A stretch of DNA of 42,511 bases from an uncultured Bacteroidales bacterium (GTDB taxonomy: Bacteria; Bacteroidota; Bacteroidia; Bacteroidales; Paludibacteraceae), in the NCBI GenBank assembly GCA_903927945.1, contig CAIYOZ010000116.1:1-42511 (forward strand), written 5' to 3'. The notes beneath the pieces are model-generated. The model saw nothing but the letters and a program-made list of their open reading frames with translations, made no database searches and was not told the DNA's origin. Each line of letters starts with the position of its first letter. Position 1 is the first letter of the stretch. The position numbers were made by a program, and so were the translations under genes. Below, one piece after another: positions 19,411 through 28,008 of this stretch.

Positions 19411-19812
19411 ATGAGCTTTTTTAAAGTAATTTCTATGTTCCATCATATCCGAAAATTCGAAAAAAGGTTCTTTGTATCATCCTTTGTCAGGAAAAAAGAA
19501 ATCGAGTATTTAAAGATTCCGTTAAATATAAGGGATCTCCTTTTGAATCCTACGAAAAGTTATCAACAAGATATACTTTTTTGCAAGCAGCTACGTTTTA
19601 GTTTAAACATGCTAAATATTTACAATGTGCCTATGCAAAAGTTTTCTACTACTCCAAAAAAAACTGATTTAAACACTGAGAAAAAGAGGCTCGAAGAACG
19701 CCAATTACTGCAACCAAAAACTGCATCTCTACAAAAGATTCTCCAATTTGCTTCTTCCTATCGGGTTGAACGAATTAACGAAAATCAGTACCTTGAATGG
19801 TATTTAAATTAG
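19411..19812 (+). CDS. small basic protein of unknown function
   Basis: A 133-residue protein between two terminators, so a single-gene transcript. It is rich in lysine and arginine, with no signal peptide or membrane segment. The N-terminal half contains FEKRFFVSSFVRKKE. The C terminus (LQFASSYRVERINENQYLEWYLN) looks like the short conserved tail of small Bacteroidales hypothetical proteins that I have seen, but I cannot name the family. A start at TTG 19405 would only add two residues. The separate terminator and lack of overlap support a real gene. Confidence 0.65.
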   Translation: MSFFKVISMFHHIRKFEKRFFVSSFVRKKEIEYLKIPLNIRDLLLNPTKSYQQDILFCKQLRFSLNMLNIYNVPMQKFSTTPKKTDLNTEKKRLEERQLLQPKTASLQKILQFASSYRVERINENQYLEWYLN

Positions 19813-19813
19813 A

Positions 19814-19851
19814 AAAAAAAAGACTTCCAAACATTTGGGAGTCTTTTTTTT
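19814..19851 (+). terminator. terminator after the small protein gene
   Basis: Aaaaaaagacttcc pairs with gggagtcttttttt (one G-U pair), directly after the stop codon. The T-run is 8 long, so the hairpin is of high quality. It lies just before the rpe promoter. Confidence 0.88.
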
Positions 19852-19853
19852 GT

Positions 19854-19861
19854 TATATTTG
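19854..19861 (+). promoter_or_regulatory. -7 box TATATTTG for rpe
   Basis: A full TAnnTTTG match directly downstream of the terminator T-run and 56 bp before the rpe ATG. A TTTG at 19834-19837 lies 16 bp upstream, inside the terminator loop, and could act as the -33 element. Confidence 0.55.
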
Positions 19862-19916
19862 CAGCCTAAAGAAACAACGGCTGTATCCTAAAAATCAATA
19901 TGAATTTCAAAAAAAC

Positions 19917-20567
19917 ATGACAAGAATAATATCTCCATCGCTGTTATCGGCTGATTTTGGAAATTTACAAGCTGCCTGTGAAATGATCAATGACAGTGAG
20001 GCTGAATGGCTGCATATCGACGTGATGGATGGTTCGTTTGTCCCAAATATCTCGTTTGGTTTTCCGGTATTGGAAGCGGCCAGGAAGTATTGCACGAAGC
20101 CACTTGACGTGCATCTGATGATCGTACACCCCGAAAAATACATCACCCGATTTGCCAAGGCCGGTGCTGACATACTTACTTTTCATTATGAAACTGTGGA
20201 AAACCCGCTCGAAGTGATTGAAAAGATAAAAGCGGAAGGCATCAAAGTTGGGATCACTATTAACCCTGATGTGCCGGTCAAAGTGCTAGAGCCCTACGTA
20301 GATAAAGTCGACCTGGTGTTATTGATGACTGTCTTTGCAGGCTATGGGGGTCAGAAGTTTATCGAAGAGAGTTATGATCGGATTGAAGAATTGAAGGAAA
20401 TCATCAAACTAAAAAATGCCAAATGTGTTATTGAAGTGGATGGAGGTGTAAATACTGAAAATGCAGGGAAGCTGTTTGATCATGGAGTCAATGTCCTGGT
20501 AGCTGGAAGTGCAGTGTTCAATACTCCTGACCCACAAGACACAATTCATAATATGCTATTGACATAG
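19917..20567 (+). CDS. rpe: ribulose-phosphate 3-epimerase
   Basis: Interconverts D-ribulose 5-phosphate and D-xylulose 5-phosphate in the pentose phosphate pathway. It is a 216-residue TIM barrel of normal length. Signatures are ISPSLLSADFGNL, HIDVMDGSFVPNISFG (metal-binding H and catalytic D), LDVHLMIVHPEKYI, the VFAGYGGQKFI phosphate loop, and EVDGGVN (second catalytic D). The ATG at 19917 is chosen over an upstream in-frame ATG at 19797, which lies inside the previous gene. The next gene, comEC, starts 4 bp after its stop, so the two are co-transcribed. Confidence 0.97.
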   Translation: MTRIISPSLLSADFGNLQAACEMINDSEAEWLHIDVMDGSFVPNISFGFPVLEAARKYCTKPLDVHLMIVHPEKYITRFAKAGADILTFHYETVENPLEVIEKIKAEGIKVGITINPDVPVKVLEPYVDKVDLVLLMTVFAGYGGQKFIEESYDRIEELKEIIKLKNAKCVIEVDGGVNTENAGKLFDHGVNVLVAGSAVFNTPDPQDTIHNMLLT

Positions 20568-20571
20568 TAAA

Positions 20572-22629
20572 ATGGAATTTCTGCAACGAACTCCTTTTTT
20601 TCGTTTGCTACTCCCGTTTGTTCTTGGTATAATCTTATATCAATATGTAGAGTTATTGTCCATCAGTTTGTTCAGCATACTTAGTCTGTCCATTATTTTG
20701 ATCTCAATATCTTTTTTACTGAAAACTTCTAAAAAACAATTTCAATTCCGTTGGCTATTTGGCAGCGGGATTTTTTTATTCCTATTTTCACTGGCCAATA
20801 TACTATGCATCGAAAAAGACAGAACCGAAACGTTTGATCATCTTCATCAAAAGGGGATTTATCAAGTTGAACTGACATCAGCACCTATAGAAAAATCAAA
20901 ATCCTACCTTTGCAAAGTGAATGTGATTCAATATTTTGATAAAACATGGAAACCGGCAACTGGGCAGACCATACTGTATTTTCAAAAAGATAAGGCAGCT
21001 TCCACATTATTATTTGGTGACAGATTATTGATAGAAGCAGATTTTGCACCACCCGAAAGACCTCTAAATCCGGATGGTTTTGATTATGCCACTTATCTGA
21101 AACGACAGGGAATAGGTGCTACCTGTTATATTTCATCTGGAAGTTGGAAAATATCGGAAGCGAATACTTCATTTTCAATCTTCAGAACTGCTGATGTTTG
21201 TAGAAATCAGTTACTCAATATTTACCGCAAGTTTCACATCCAAGGAGATGAGTTTGGAGTATTGTCGGCACTGACGCTAGGATATACCGATGATTTACGA
21301 CCGGATATCCGGGCAAGCTATAGTGCCACCGGAGTGGTACATATACTTTCTGTGAGTGGGATGCACGTTGGGGTCATTTATGTGGTCATGGCCTTTTTAT
21401 TGGGATTCCTGAACAAAACACAAGGACAAAAAGTGTTTAAAGCGATGTTTATCATGTTCTTTCTTTGGGGATATGCCTTGCTATCTGGCATGTCGCCACC
21501 TGTAATACGATCCACACTTATGTTTTCATTCATTGCCATAGCCACATGCTTTGAACGGAAATCTCAGATTTACAATACGATTTTCATGTCCATGTTGTGC
21601 ATGTTACTCTATAATCCGGGCTATCTGTTCGATGTAGGATTTCAATTAAGTTATGCTGCCGTTCTGAGTATTATTTTCTTTAAACCCATTCTAGACAAAC
21701 TATATAATCCAACAAACACTGTCGCACGATTCGTATGGACTATGTTTTCCGTTTCCGTGGCAGCTCAAGTGGCAACGACACCATTCACCCTTTACTACTT
21801 TCATCAATTCCCGAATTACTTCTTAATGACAAATTTTATTGCGATTCCACTATCCACCCTGATCATTTATCTGGCCATGGGTTTGCTCTTTGTCTCCTAT
21901 GTACCTTATTTATCTGTTTGTGTTGGATTTTTGTTGAAAGAATCAGTCGTTTTATTGAATTTTATAATTGTTTCCATACAACATTTACCTTATTCTGTAT
22001 CACATATTTCGTTAGACATCCGTCAATCGCTGGTGCTTTTCGTGAGTATTTTCTGTCTTTCGGGATATTACTTCACTAAAAAATTTGCTCCTCTGTTGGC
22101 AGGACTCATGGCACTCTTATTCGCTTGTATTTTTAATCTACAAGTAAATTATAAAACACTGACAACCAAACGAATGATAGTATTTGCCGGACAGAAAAAT
22201 ACCCATGTAAACTTCATTCATCGAAATCAAAATTATGTTTATTCGACTGATTCCATCGAAATTACAAATCTGGCAAAAGCTTTCTGGCAAAATCAAAAAT
22301 TAGAGAATCCGCATTTTCAGCTTAAAAACAATTGGTATTCTGATGGGTTTGCCTATTATGAAGGGTCAAAAATTTTGATTCTGACACAGGATTTTTTAAA
22401 AAGAAAAACAACAAATTCTCCAATTGCTCTTGATTATCTAATTATCGGGAATCGAATAAGACCTAAAATAGACCAAATTATGGAATGTATTCATCCACGA
22501 AAAATCATTGTGGATAATACCATCTCGAAATGGTATACCGAAAACATCAGGCAATACTGCAGAAGTCGGAAGATAGCATTTTATTCAGTAGCAGAAAACG
22601 GGGCATACATTTTGAATATTAAAGATTAA
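20572..22629 (+). CDS. comEC: ComEC/Rec2-family membrane protein
   Basis: A 685-residue protein with the usual N-terminal DUF4131 region (membrane helices, then an extracytoplasmic domain with GDRLLIEADF and LNPDGFDYATYLKRQGIGA). The competence domain follows with HILSVSGMHVGVIY and LLSGMSPPVIRSTLMFS and many hydrophobic helices. The soluble C terminus (about 540-685) has no HxHxDH motif, so the metallo-beta-lactamase nuclease domain is missing or inactive, as is common in Bacteroidota ComEC. The protein forms the inner-membrane DNA-uptake channel in competent bacteria. It sits 4 bp after rpe. No other competence genes are in the window. Confidence 0.92.
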   Translation: MEFLQRTPFFRLLLPFVLGIILYQYVELLSISLFSILSLSIILISISFLLKTSKKQFQFRWLFGSGIFLFLFSLANILCIEKDRTETFDHLHQKGIYQVELTSAPIEKSKSYLCKVNVIQYFDKTWKPATGQTILYFQKDKAASTLLFGDRLLIEADFAPPERPLNPDGFDYATYLKRQGIGATCYISSGSWKISEANTSFSIFRTADVCRNQLLNIYRKFHIQGDEFGVLSALTLGYTDDLRPDIRASYSATGVVHILSVSGMHVGVIYVVMAFLLGFLNKTQGQKVFKAMFIMFFLWGYALLSGMSPPVIRSTLMFSFIAIATCFERKSQIYNTIFMSMLCMLLYNPGYLFDVGFQLSYAAVLSIIFFKPILDKLYNPTNTVARFVWTMFSVSVAAQVATTPFTLYYFHQFPNYFLMTNFIAIPLSTLIIYLAMGLLFVSYVPYLSVCVGFLLKESVVLLNFIIVSIQHLPYSVSHISLDIRQSLVLFVSIFCLSGYYFTKKFAPLLAGLMALLFACIFNLQVNYKTLTTKRMIVFAGQKNTHVNFIHRNQNYVYSTDSIEITNLAKAFWQNQKLENPHFQLKNNWYSDGFAYYEGSKILILTQDFLKRKTTNSPIALDYLIIGNRIRPKIDQIMECIHPRKIIVDNTISKWYTENIRQYCRSRKIAFYSVAENGAYILNIKD

Positions 22630-22671
22630 CACATGCAGATTCAGGAATCTCACATAATCGTATTTTTTTGC

Positions 22672-22679
22672 TACTTTTG
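22672..22679 (+). promoter_or_regulatory. -7 box TACTTTTG for the DHH phosphoesterase
   Basis: A full TAnnTTTG match 22 bp before the ATG at 22702. No -33 element is clear. Confidence 0.55.
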
Positions 22680-22701
22680 CATTTAAATTAAAACAAGACA
22701 A

Positions 22702-23733
22702 ATGATTTCAAAAATTATAGCTGAGGACCTTATCACCAAGGTAAAAAAAGCCATTGATACAGTCGACAAAATAGTTATTGTGGTTCATATTGGACCTGAT
22801 GGTGACGCTATGGGTTCATCGTTGGCACTATGGCATTATTTGATGACTATTGAGAAAGAACCGGTAATAATTATCCCAAATGCATTCCCTGGTTTTCTGT
22901 CGTGGATGCCGGGCATTGACTGTGTGCTTGATTACGAGAAAAACAAGGAAGCCTCGGATGAATTGATTGCTGGAGCAGATTTGATATTTACCCTTGATTT
23001 TAATACTGCCAGCAGAATGGGTGACATGGCTGATTCAATTATAAATGCCTCAGCCGACAAAATATTAATCGACCACCATTTACATTCTGATACTTTCGCG
23101 AAAATAAGAGTATCGTATCCCGAAATATCATCGACCAGCGAGTTAATCTTCCGATTAATATGCAGAATGGGTGATTTTTCAATGATTAACCTGGCATGCG
23201 CCGAATGTATTTATACCGGAATGATGACCGATACCGGAGGATTCACCTATAATTCCAACAATCAGGAAATCTACACCATCATAGCAGAATTAATTAAGTT
23301 GGGCATTGATAAGGATGATATTTACAGGAAAGTTTTCAACACCTATTCAGTAGATCGTTTAAAGTTAATGGGTTTCTGCTTGTTTCATAAAATGAAAGTC
23401 TATCCTGAATACCGTGCAGCCTTAATCACACTGACAGCAAAAGAATTAAATCAGTTTAATTACATCATTGGTGACGCAGAAGGTTTTGTAAACATTCCAC
23501 TCTCCATTGATGGGGTTATTTTCTCTGTTTTTATACGGGAAGATGACAAACTCAACAACCTTAAAATATCTTTGCGTTCGCAAGGTACTTTTCCGGCAAA
23601 CAAAGTAGCAGCCGATCTTTTTAACGGTGGCGGGCATTTGAATGCAGCCGGTGGTGAAAGCAGTTTGTCATTGGAAGAAGCTATCCGGAAATTTGAAGAA
23701 GCGTTGCCGGAATATCAGGATTTTCTGGAATAG
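22702..23733 (+). CDS. nrnA: DHH-family phosphoesterase, NrnA-like
   Basis: A 343-residue protein with the DHH catalytic domain: VVHIGPDGDAMGSSLAL (motif I), TLDFNTASRMGDM (motif II), LIDHHLHSD (the DHH motif) and GMMTDTGGFTY (motif IV). The C-terminal DHHA1 domain carries GGGHLNAAGGES. Members of this family degrade oligoribonucleotides to mononucleotides and some also dephosphorylate 3'-phosphoadenosine 5'-phosphate, using Mn2+. Motif I reads HIGPDGDA, close to the common H-x-x-P-D-G-D-A. It has its own promoter and stands alone between comEC and the DUF4160 remnant. Confidence 0.92.
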   Translation: MISKIIAEDLITKVKKAIDTVDKIVIVVHIGPDGDAMGSSLALWHYLMTIEKEPVIIIPNAFPGFLSWMPGIDCVLDYEKNKEASDELIAGADLIFTLDFNTASRMGDMADSIINASADKILIDHHLHSDTFAKIRVSYPEISSTSELIFRLICRMGDFSMINLACAECIYTGMMTDTGGFTYNSNNQEIYTIIAELIKLGIDKDDIYRKVFNTYSVDRLKLMGFCLFHKMKVYPEYRAALITLTAKELNQFNYIIGDAEGFVNIPLSIDGVIFSVFIREDDKLNNLKISLRSQGTFPANKVAADLFNGGGHLNAAGGESSLSLEEAIRKFEEALPEYQDFLE

Positions 23734-23816
23734 GGAATGACACAAACATTAAAGGGGCTAAGAAAACAGAACAATTATTTATTTATTTTTAATTCAACTG
23801 ATTAAATAGACACAAA

Positions 23817-24075
23817 ATGCCTGAAATTAGCATTCTATGGAATTATAATTGCATTATATTATAATGAGCATAATCCACCTCATTTTCATGCAAAATATGG
23901 TGAATTTCAGGCGGAAATAGAAATAAACACTTTGCAAATTCTAAATGGGGAACTTCCAAAACATGCAAAAACATTAGTTTTGGAATGGGTAAATGAACAT
24001 AAGAAAGAACTAAAGCAAGATTGGGAACTTGCACGTAAAAAATCAGAATTAAAAGCTATTGAACCATTAAAATAA
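23817..24075 (+). pseudogene. frameshifted DUF4160 gene
   Basis: The ATG at 23817 opens M-P-E-I-S, the usual start of DUF4160 proteins, but the frame then runs into TAA after 15 codons. The rest of the family sequence (FYGIIIALYYNEHNPPHFHAKYGEF and on to KAIEPLK) is intact in the +1 frame from 23833 to a TAA at 24073-24075. The break is at 'agc a ttc', where family members have S-R-F; a 2-bp loss (for example CG from AGCCGATTC) would give this exactly. No alternative start lies in the second frame. It is followed by DUF2442, 6 bp away. DUF4160/DUF2442 pairs are a known two-gene module with a proposed toxin-antitoxin role, so this may be a broken module. Confidence 0.85.
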
Positions 24076-24081
24076 ACGGCT

Positions 24082-24318
24082 ATGGAAGCAATAATTGATG
24101 TTAAAGCACTTGATAATTTCAATATATGGATTCGTTTTGCAGATAATACGGATGCAGTCATAAATTTAAGACCTTATATTTCTGATGGAATTTCAACTAA
24201 GTTATTAGATATGAATTATTTTAAACAAGTGAGCATTGATGAATTTGGTGGAATAACATGGGATAATGGTTTCGACTTTTGCCCTAATTATCTGCGTGAA
24301 ATATCAAATAATAAATAA
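24082..24318 (+). CDS. DUF2442 domain protein
   Basis: A 78-residue protein with the DUF2442 pattern: DVKALDNFNIWIRFADNTDAVINLRPYI, then LLDMNYFKQVSIDEFGGITWDNGFDFCPNYL. The first half is a small beta-rich unit and the WDNGFDFCP segment is the family's hallmark. It usually follows a DUF4160 gene; here the partner is frameshifted but the 6-bp spacing is kept. DUF2442 is thought to be the antitoxin or a regulatory partner in that pair; this is a proposal, not shown here. Confidence 0.85.
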   Translation: MEAIIDVKALDNFNIWIRFADNTDAVINLRPYISDGISTKLLDMNYFKQVSIDEFGGITWDNGFDFCPNYLREISNNK

Positions 24319-24391
24319 ATAGCCCGTTGAATAAACCTCTCAAATCATAACGTTCAAACTCTTCTAATTTTCAAACTTACAAAAAATAAAC

Positions 24392-25597
24392 ATGAAATAC
24401 CTCATTATACTCGGCGATGGCATGGCGGATGAACCAATTGCTTCACTTGGGAACAAAACTCCCTTACAAGCCGCCAATACGCCTTCAATCGACAACATAG
24501 CCTCCCTGGGACGCAACGGATTGTTGGACACAATTCCCGAGGGCTTTTTACCGGGCAGTGAAATCGCCAATCTAAGTGTACTTGGATATGATTTAAACAA
24601 GGTATTCGAAGGAAGGGGATCACTGGAAGCGGCAAGCATGGGAGTAACCATTGAACCGGGGGAAATGGCCATGCGTTGTAACCTGATTTGCATTGACAAT
24701 GAAAAGATAAAAAATCACTCGGCCGGTCATATCAGCAATGAAGAAGCCCACGAATTGATTCTTTTTTTACAAAAAGAACTTGGATCGGACACCGCGAATT
24801 TCTTTCCGGGAGTTTCCTACCGACATTTGTTTAAACTGAAAGGCGGAAAGAAACAACTGAACTGCACCCCGCCTCACGATGTACCGGGAACACCGTTTGC
24901 CGATGTTATGATTCAGGCTGAAACACCGGAAGCACAATTTACAGCTGATTTTCTCAACGAATTGACTCTTAAATCACAAATGTTGCTTGAAAACCACCCG
25001 GTAAACCTGAAACGTGCCGCTAGCGGCAAAGATAAAGCCAACAGTATTTGGTTATGGTCACCGGGTTATAAACCGGAAATGAAAACATTAATCGATACCT
25101 ACCATTTTAACAGCGGGGCAGTCATTTCAGCGGTGGATCTGATTAAAGGAATTGGAGTATATGCCGGATTGGAAGTGATTGAAGTGGAAGGAGCAACCGG
25201 ACTCTACGACACCAACTATGAAGGAAAAGCACAGGCTGCCATTGAAGCTCTTCGCACGAATGATTTCGTATACCTGCATATCGAAGCAAGCGACGAGGCC
25301 GGCCATGAAGGGAATGTCGAATTGAAAACCAAAACAATAGAATACCTGGATTACCGGGTTGTAAAACCAATTTTCGAGGAAGTATCGAAATGGGATGAAC
25401 CGGTAACCATTGCCATATTGCCCGATCATCCTACTCCATGTGCCTATAAAACGCATACCAAATCACCTGTTCCGTTTATTATATATAAACCGGGCGAAAA
25501 GGGGGATGAAGTGACAGTATATGACGAGTTTGCCGCTAAAAATGGCAGTTACGGATTATTGAAAGGAGCTGAATTTATGAACCATTTGATTCATTAA
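24392..25597 (+). CDS. archaeal-type phosphoglycerate mutase-like protein, candidate homoserine kinase
   Basis: A 401-residue member of the alkaline-phosphatase superfamily, related to archaeal cofactor-independent phosphoglycerate mutase (apgM). Signatures are KYLIILGDGMADEP (metal-binding Asp), the nucleophile region PGSEIANLSVLGYD (S56 by alignment with the family), LEAASMGV, HIEASDEAGHEG (metal-binding Asp/His) and ILPDHPTPC. In many Bacteroidota a gene of this type stands next to thrC and is proposed to replace the missing GHMP homoserine kinase. Here thrC follows at 25948, so a threonine-pathway role is more likely than glycolysis. This is a context argument, not proof. I do not recognise a GHMP homoserine kinase in this window. 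Confidence 0.82.
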   Translation: MKYLIILGDGMADEPIASLGNKTPLQAANTPSIDNIASLGRNGLLDTIPEGFLPGSEIANLSVLGYDLNKVFEGRGSLEAASMGVTIEPGEMAMRCNLICIDNEKIKNHSAGHISNEEAHELILFLQKELGSDTANFFPGVSYRHLFKLKGGKKQLNCTPPHDVPGTPFADVMIQAETPEAQFTADFLNELTLKSQMLLENHPVNLKRAASGKDKANSIWLWSPGYKPEMKTLIDTYHFNSGAVISAVDLIKGIGVYAGLEVIEVEGATGLYDTNYEGKAQAAIEALRTNDFVYLHIEASDEAGHEGNVELKTKTIEYLDYRVVKPIFEEVSKWDEPVTIAILPDHPTPCAYKTHTKSPVPFIIYKPGEKGDEVTVYDEFAAKNGSYGLLKGAEFMNHLIH

Positions 25598-25637
25598 ATT
25601 CACTATATGGAATAACAATCTTTTAAAAATCAATGTC

Positions 25638-25895
25638 ATGGAACAAAACAAATTTTGCCAGAGTTGTGGAATGCCATTAAAAAAAGATCCACATCATGGT
25701 GGAACATTCTCCGATGGAACTAAAAGCGAATTGTATTGCAGTTATTGCTTTCAGAAGGGAAATTTCACCTTTAATGGCACCGTAGAAGAAATGCAGGAAT
25801 ACTGCAAAGGGAAAATGATAAAACAAGGTTCTCCAAAATGGATAGCCTGGATGTTCACACGTGGAATGAAACGGTTGGAGCGTTGGCGAAAATAA
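25638..25895 (+). CDS. small zinc-ribbon protein
   Basis: An 85-residue protein with two cysteine pairs: CQSCGMPL near the N terminus (C7, C10) and CSYCF near residue 35, the pattern of the putative zinc ribbon family that starts with a short 'CQSCGMPL' motif. It is basic at the C terminus (RGMKRLERWRK), which hints at nucleic-acid or protein binding. It sits 40 bp after the candidate homoserine kinase and 52 bp before thrC, so it is likely in the same transcript. A role in threonine metabolism is not supported by anything other than position. Confidence 0.8.
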   Translation: MEQNKFCQSCGMPLKKDPHHGGTFSDGTKSELYCSYCFQKGNFTFNGTVEEMQEYCKGKMIKQGSPKWIAWMFTRGMKRLERWRK

Positions 25896-25947
25896 TATCA
25901 ATTCACGCAGCGTTGAAGATAGGGAATTGAATACAATAACGTAAAAT

Positions 25948-27249
25948 ATGAAATATTACAGTACAAATAAGAAAGTTACAGGGGTTAGTTTACAGGATGC
26001 TGTTGTGAAAGGTCTTGCTGAGGATAAAGGTTTGTTTATGCCTGATTCGATTAAAGTCCTTCCACAGTCATTTTTCGACACGATTGAGAACCTCACATTT
26101 CAAGAAATTGCTTATAAAGTGGCAGATACCTTCTTTGGTGAAGATGTGGAAGCAACCGCACTGAAGGATATTGTGTACGAAACATTGAATTTTGATACCC
26201 CTTTGGTACATGTAGTGAATAATATTTACAGCCTCGAATTGTATCATGGACCTACATTAGCATTCAAGGATGTAGGTGGCAGGTTTATGTCCCGTCTGTT
26301 AGGCTATTTTATTAAGAAACAAACCAAGACAACAGTCAATGTATTGGTGGCAACATCAGGTGACACCGGCAGTGCAGTGGCCAATGGCTTTTTGGGTGTA
26401 GAAGGGATACATGTGTACGTACTTTATCCTAAGGGTTTGGTTAGCCCCATTCAGGAATGTCAGTTTACTACCCTTGGCCGGAATATCACGGCGCTGGAAG
26501 TGGACGGAACCTTCGATGACTGCCAGGCTTTGGTAAAATCGGCATTCATAGACGATGAACTGAATGCAAAGATGAAACTTACATCGGCTAACTCAATTAA
26601 CGTAGCGAGGTTCCTTCCCCAGTCATTTTATTATTTCTATGCATATGCTCAATTGAAAAAACTAGGCAAGGCTGACAATCTGGTTATGTGTGTACCAAGT
26701 GGGAACTTCGGGAATATCACGGCGGGACTTTTTGCCAAACGAATGGGATTACCCGTGAAACATTTTATTGCTGCCAACAACCGGAATGATATTTTCCTGC
26801 AATACCTTCAAACCGGGGAATACAACCCACGTCCTTCGGTATCGACCATCGCTAATGCCATGGATGTAGGTGATCCGAGTAATTTTGCACGCGTCCTCGA
26901 CTTATTCGAAGGTTCACATAGAGCAATCATCGATCAGATTGGCGGAGTTAGTTACAACGATAACCAAATTGCTGATACATTGAAATCATGCTACGTTCAA
27001 ACTGGTTATTTGCTCGATCCTCATGGAGCCTGCGGGTATCGTGCGTTGAATGAAATGTTGAAAGAGAATGAAACAGGAGTCTTTTTGGAAACTGCTCATC
27101 CGGCTAAATTCCTGGAGACAGTGGAAAATATCATTGGCGAAAAAGTTGAGATCCCTCAGAAGTTGAAGGAATTTATGAAAGGTGAGAAGAAAAGCTTATT
27201 GTTACCAAAAGACTTTGAAACTTTTAAAAGCTATTTGCTGAACATATGA
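25948..27249 (+). CDS. thrC: threonine synthase
   Basis: Converts O-phospho-L-homoserine to L-threonine, the last step of the pathway. At 433 residues it is a PLP-dependent fold-type II enzyme. Signatures are MKYYSTN at the N terminus, LYHGPTLAFKDVGGRF with the PLP lysine K107, VATSGDTGSAVANGF, IQECQFTTLGRN, VPSGNFGNITAG (phosphate-binding) and the C-terminal ETAHPAKF. It is the long threonine synthase form usual in Bacteroidota and gamma-proteobacteria. The candidate homoserine kinase upstream would supply its substrate. A strong terminator follows. Confidence 0.97.
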   Translation: MKYYSTNKKVTGVSLQDAVVKGLAEDKGLFMPDSIKVLPQSFFDTIENLTFQEIAYKVADTFFGEDVEATALKDIVYETLNFDTPLVHVVNNIYSLELYHGPTLAFKDVGGRFMSRLLGYFIKKQTKTTVNVLVATSGDTGSAVANGFLGVEGIHVYVLYPKGLVSPIQECQFTTLGRNITALEVDGTFDDCQALVKSAFIDDELNAKMKLTSANSINVARFLPQSFYYFYAYAQLKKLGKADNLVMCVPSGNFGNITAGLFAKRMGLPVKHFIAANNRNDIFLQYLQTGEYNPRPSVSTIANAMDVGDPSNFARVLDLFEGSHRAIIDQIGGVSYNDNQIADTLKSCYVQTGYLLDPHGACGYRALNEMLKENETGVFLETAHPAKFLETVENIIGEKVEIPQKLKEFMKGEKKSLLLPKDFETFKSYLLNI

Positions 27250-27270
27250 ACGTAGGAAATTCATTCCTCT

Positions 27271-27315
27271 AAATATAAAATCCGCATGTTGAAATCAACT
27301 GCGGATTTTATATTT
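27271..27315. terminator. bidirectional terminator after thrC
   Basis: A perfect 16-bp stem, aaatataaaatccgca (27271-27286) with tgcggattttatattt (27300-27315), plus an inner gttg/caac. It lies between thrC (+) and the amidase (-) and serves both strands. Confidence 0.9.
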
Positions 27316-27341
27316 TACAACAGAATCAATCAATGAAACTG

Positions 27342-27962
27342 TCAAGGAAATATACTAAACTTTCGCTGAGGAAGATAATGAATTTTCATAAAGTATATTG
27401 AATCTTTGTCACCAATCCTTCTTAGAAAATCTCCCCAGTCCATGTTCCACGGATCGGTTTTACGTCCTGGAGCAATATCGCTATGCCGGAGAACATATTT
27501 TATGGGAAGACGACTCTTAATATCTTTTACCAGAGCAGTCAGTGAGGCAATCTGTTTTTCAGTAGGCGAATCACCAACCGAATCCAGGAGTTCAATTCCT
27601 ATGGAGCAAGAGTTTAATCCTGTCCGGCCATCAGGCAAACTGCTCTTCCCTGCATGAAATGACACATTCATTTCTTTTACCAATTGATAGATAGTCCCCT
27701 CCCTGCCTATCACATAATGCGAACTCACATGATAATGTGAAAATTGTTTGATTACTAAATCGATATCATAGATGTCACCACCCGATGCGTTGTAAACAGA
27801 ATGAACGATGATGGCATCAATATTTCTTAACGGAACAGTACGCATACCAAAGTTTACAGTTTTATCAACGATAGTTAATGCACTTTGTGACCATATGTTT
27901 GGTTTGCACAATTCAAATAATAAAATCAGTAATGTAAGCTTGATTTCGATGTTGCGTTTCAT
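27342..27962 (-). CDS. exported N-acetylmuramoyl-L-alanine amidase (Amidase_2 / AmpD fold)
   Basis: A 206-residue protein on the minus strand. An N-terminal hydrophobic stretch (LTLLILLFELCKPNIWS) looks like a signal peptide. The amidase fold has the zinc ligands H54 (IIVHS), H160 (LRHSDIAPGRK) and D170 (TDPW), and E124 (GIEL) as the likely catalytic acid. Such enzymes cleave the MurNAc to L-Ala bond in peptidoglycan. It lies 46 bp after the VTT gene, in the same direction, and may belong to the same operon. The C-terminal extension (PQRKFSIFP) is unremarkable. Confidence 0.9.
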   Translation of the reverse strand: MKRNIEIKLTLLILLFELCKPNIWSQSALTIVDKTVNFGMRTVPLRNIDAIIVHSVYNASGGDIYDIDLVIKQFSHYHVSSHYVIGREGTIYQLVKEMNVSFHAGKSSLPDGRTGLNSCSIGIELLDSVGDSPTEKQIASLTALVKDIKSRLPIKYVLRHSDIAPGRKTDPWNMDWGDFLRRIGDKDSIYFMKIHYLPQRKFSIFP

Positions 27963-28008
27963 TATCAGAGGATCATTAAAAACTCATTTCTGATGCTTGA
28001 ATATCTTC

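Noticed and set aside
20572-22629. Loss of function of comEC because the metallo-beta-lactamase domain is missing
   Set aside because: Members of this phylum commonly lack that domain, so it is not a defect of this copy.
23817-23861. Programmed frameshift in the DUF4160 gene
   Set aside because: No slippery heptamer or downstream structure is seen at 23829-23835; a 2-bp deletion explains the break.
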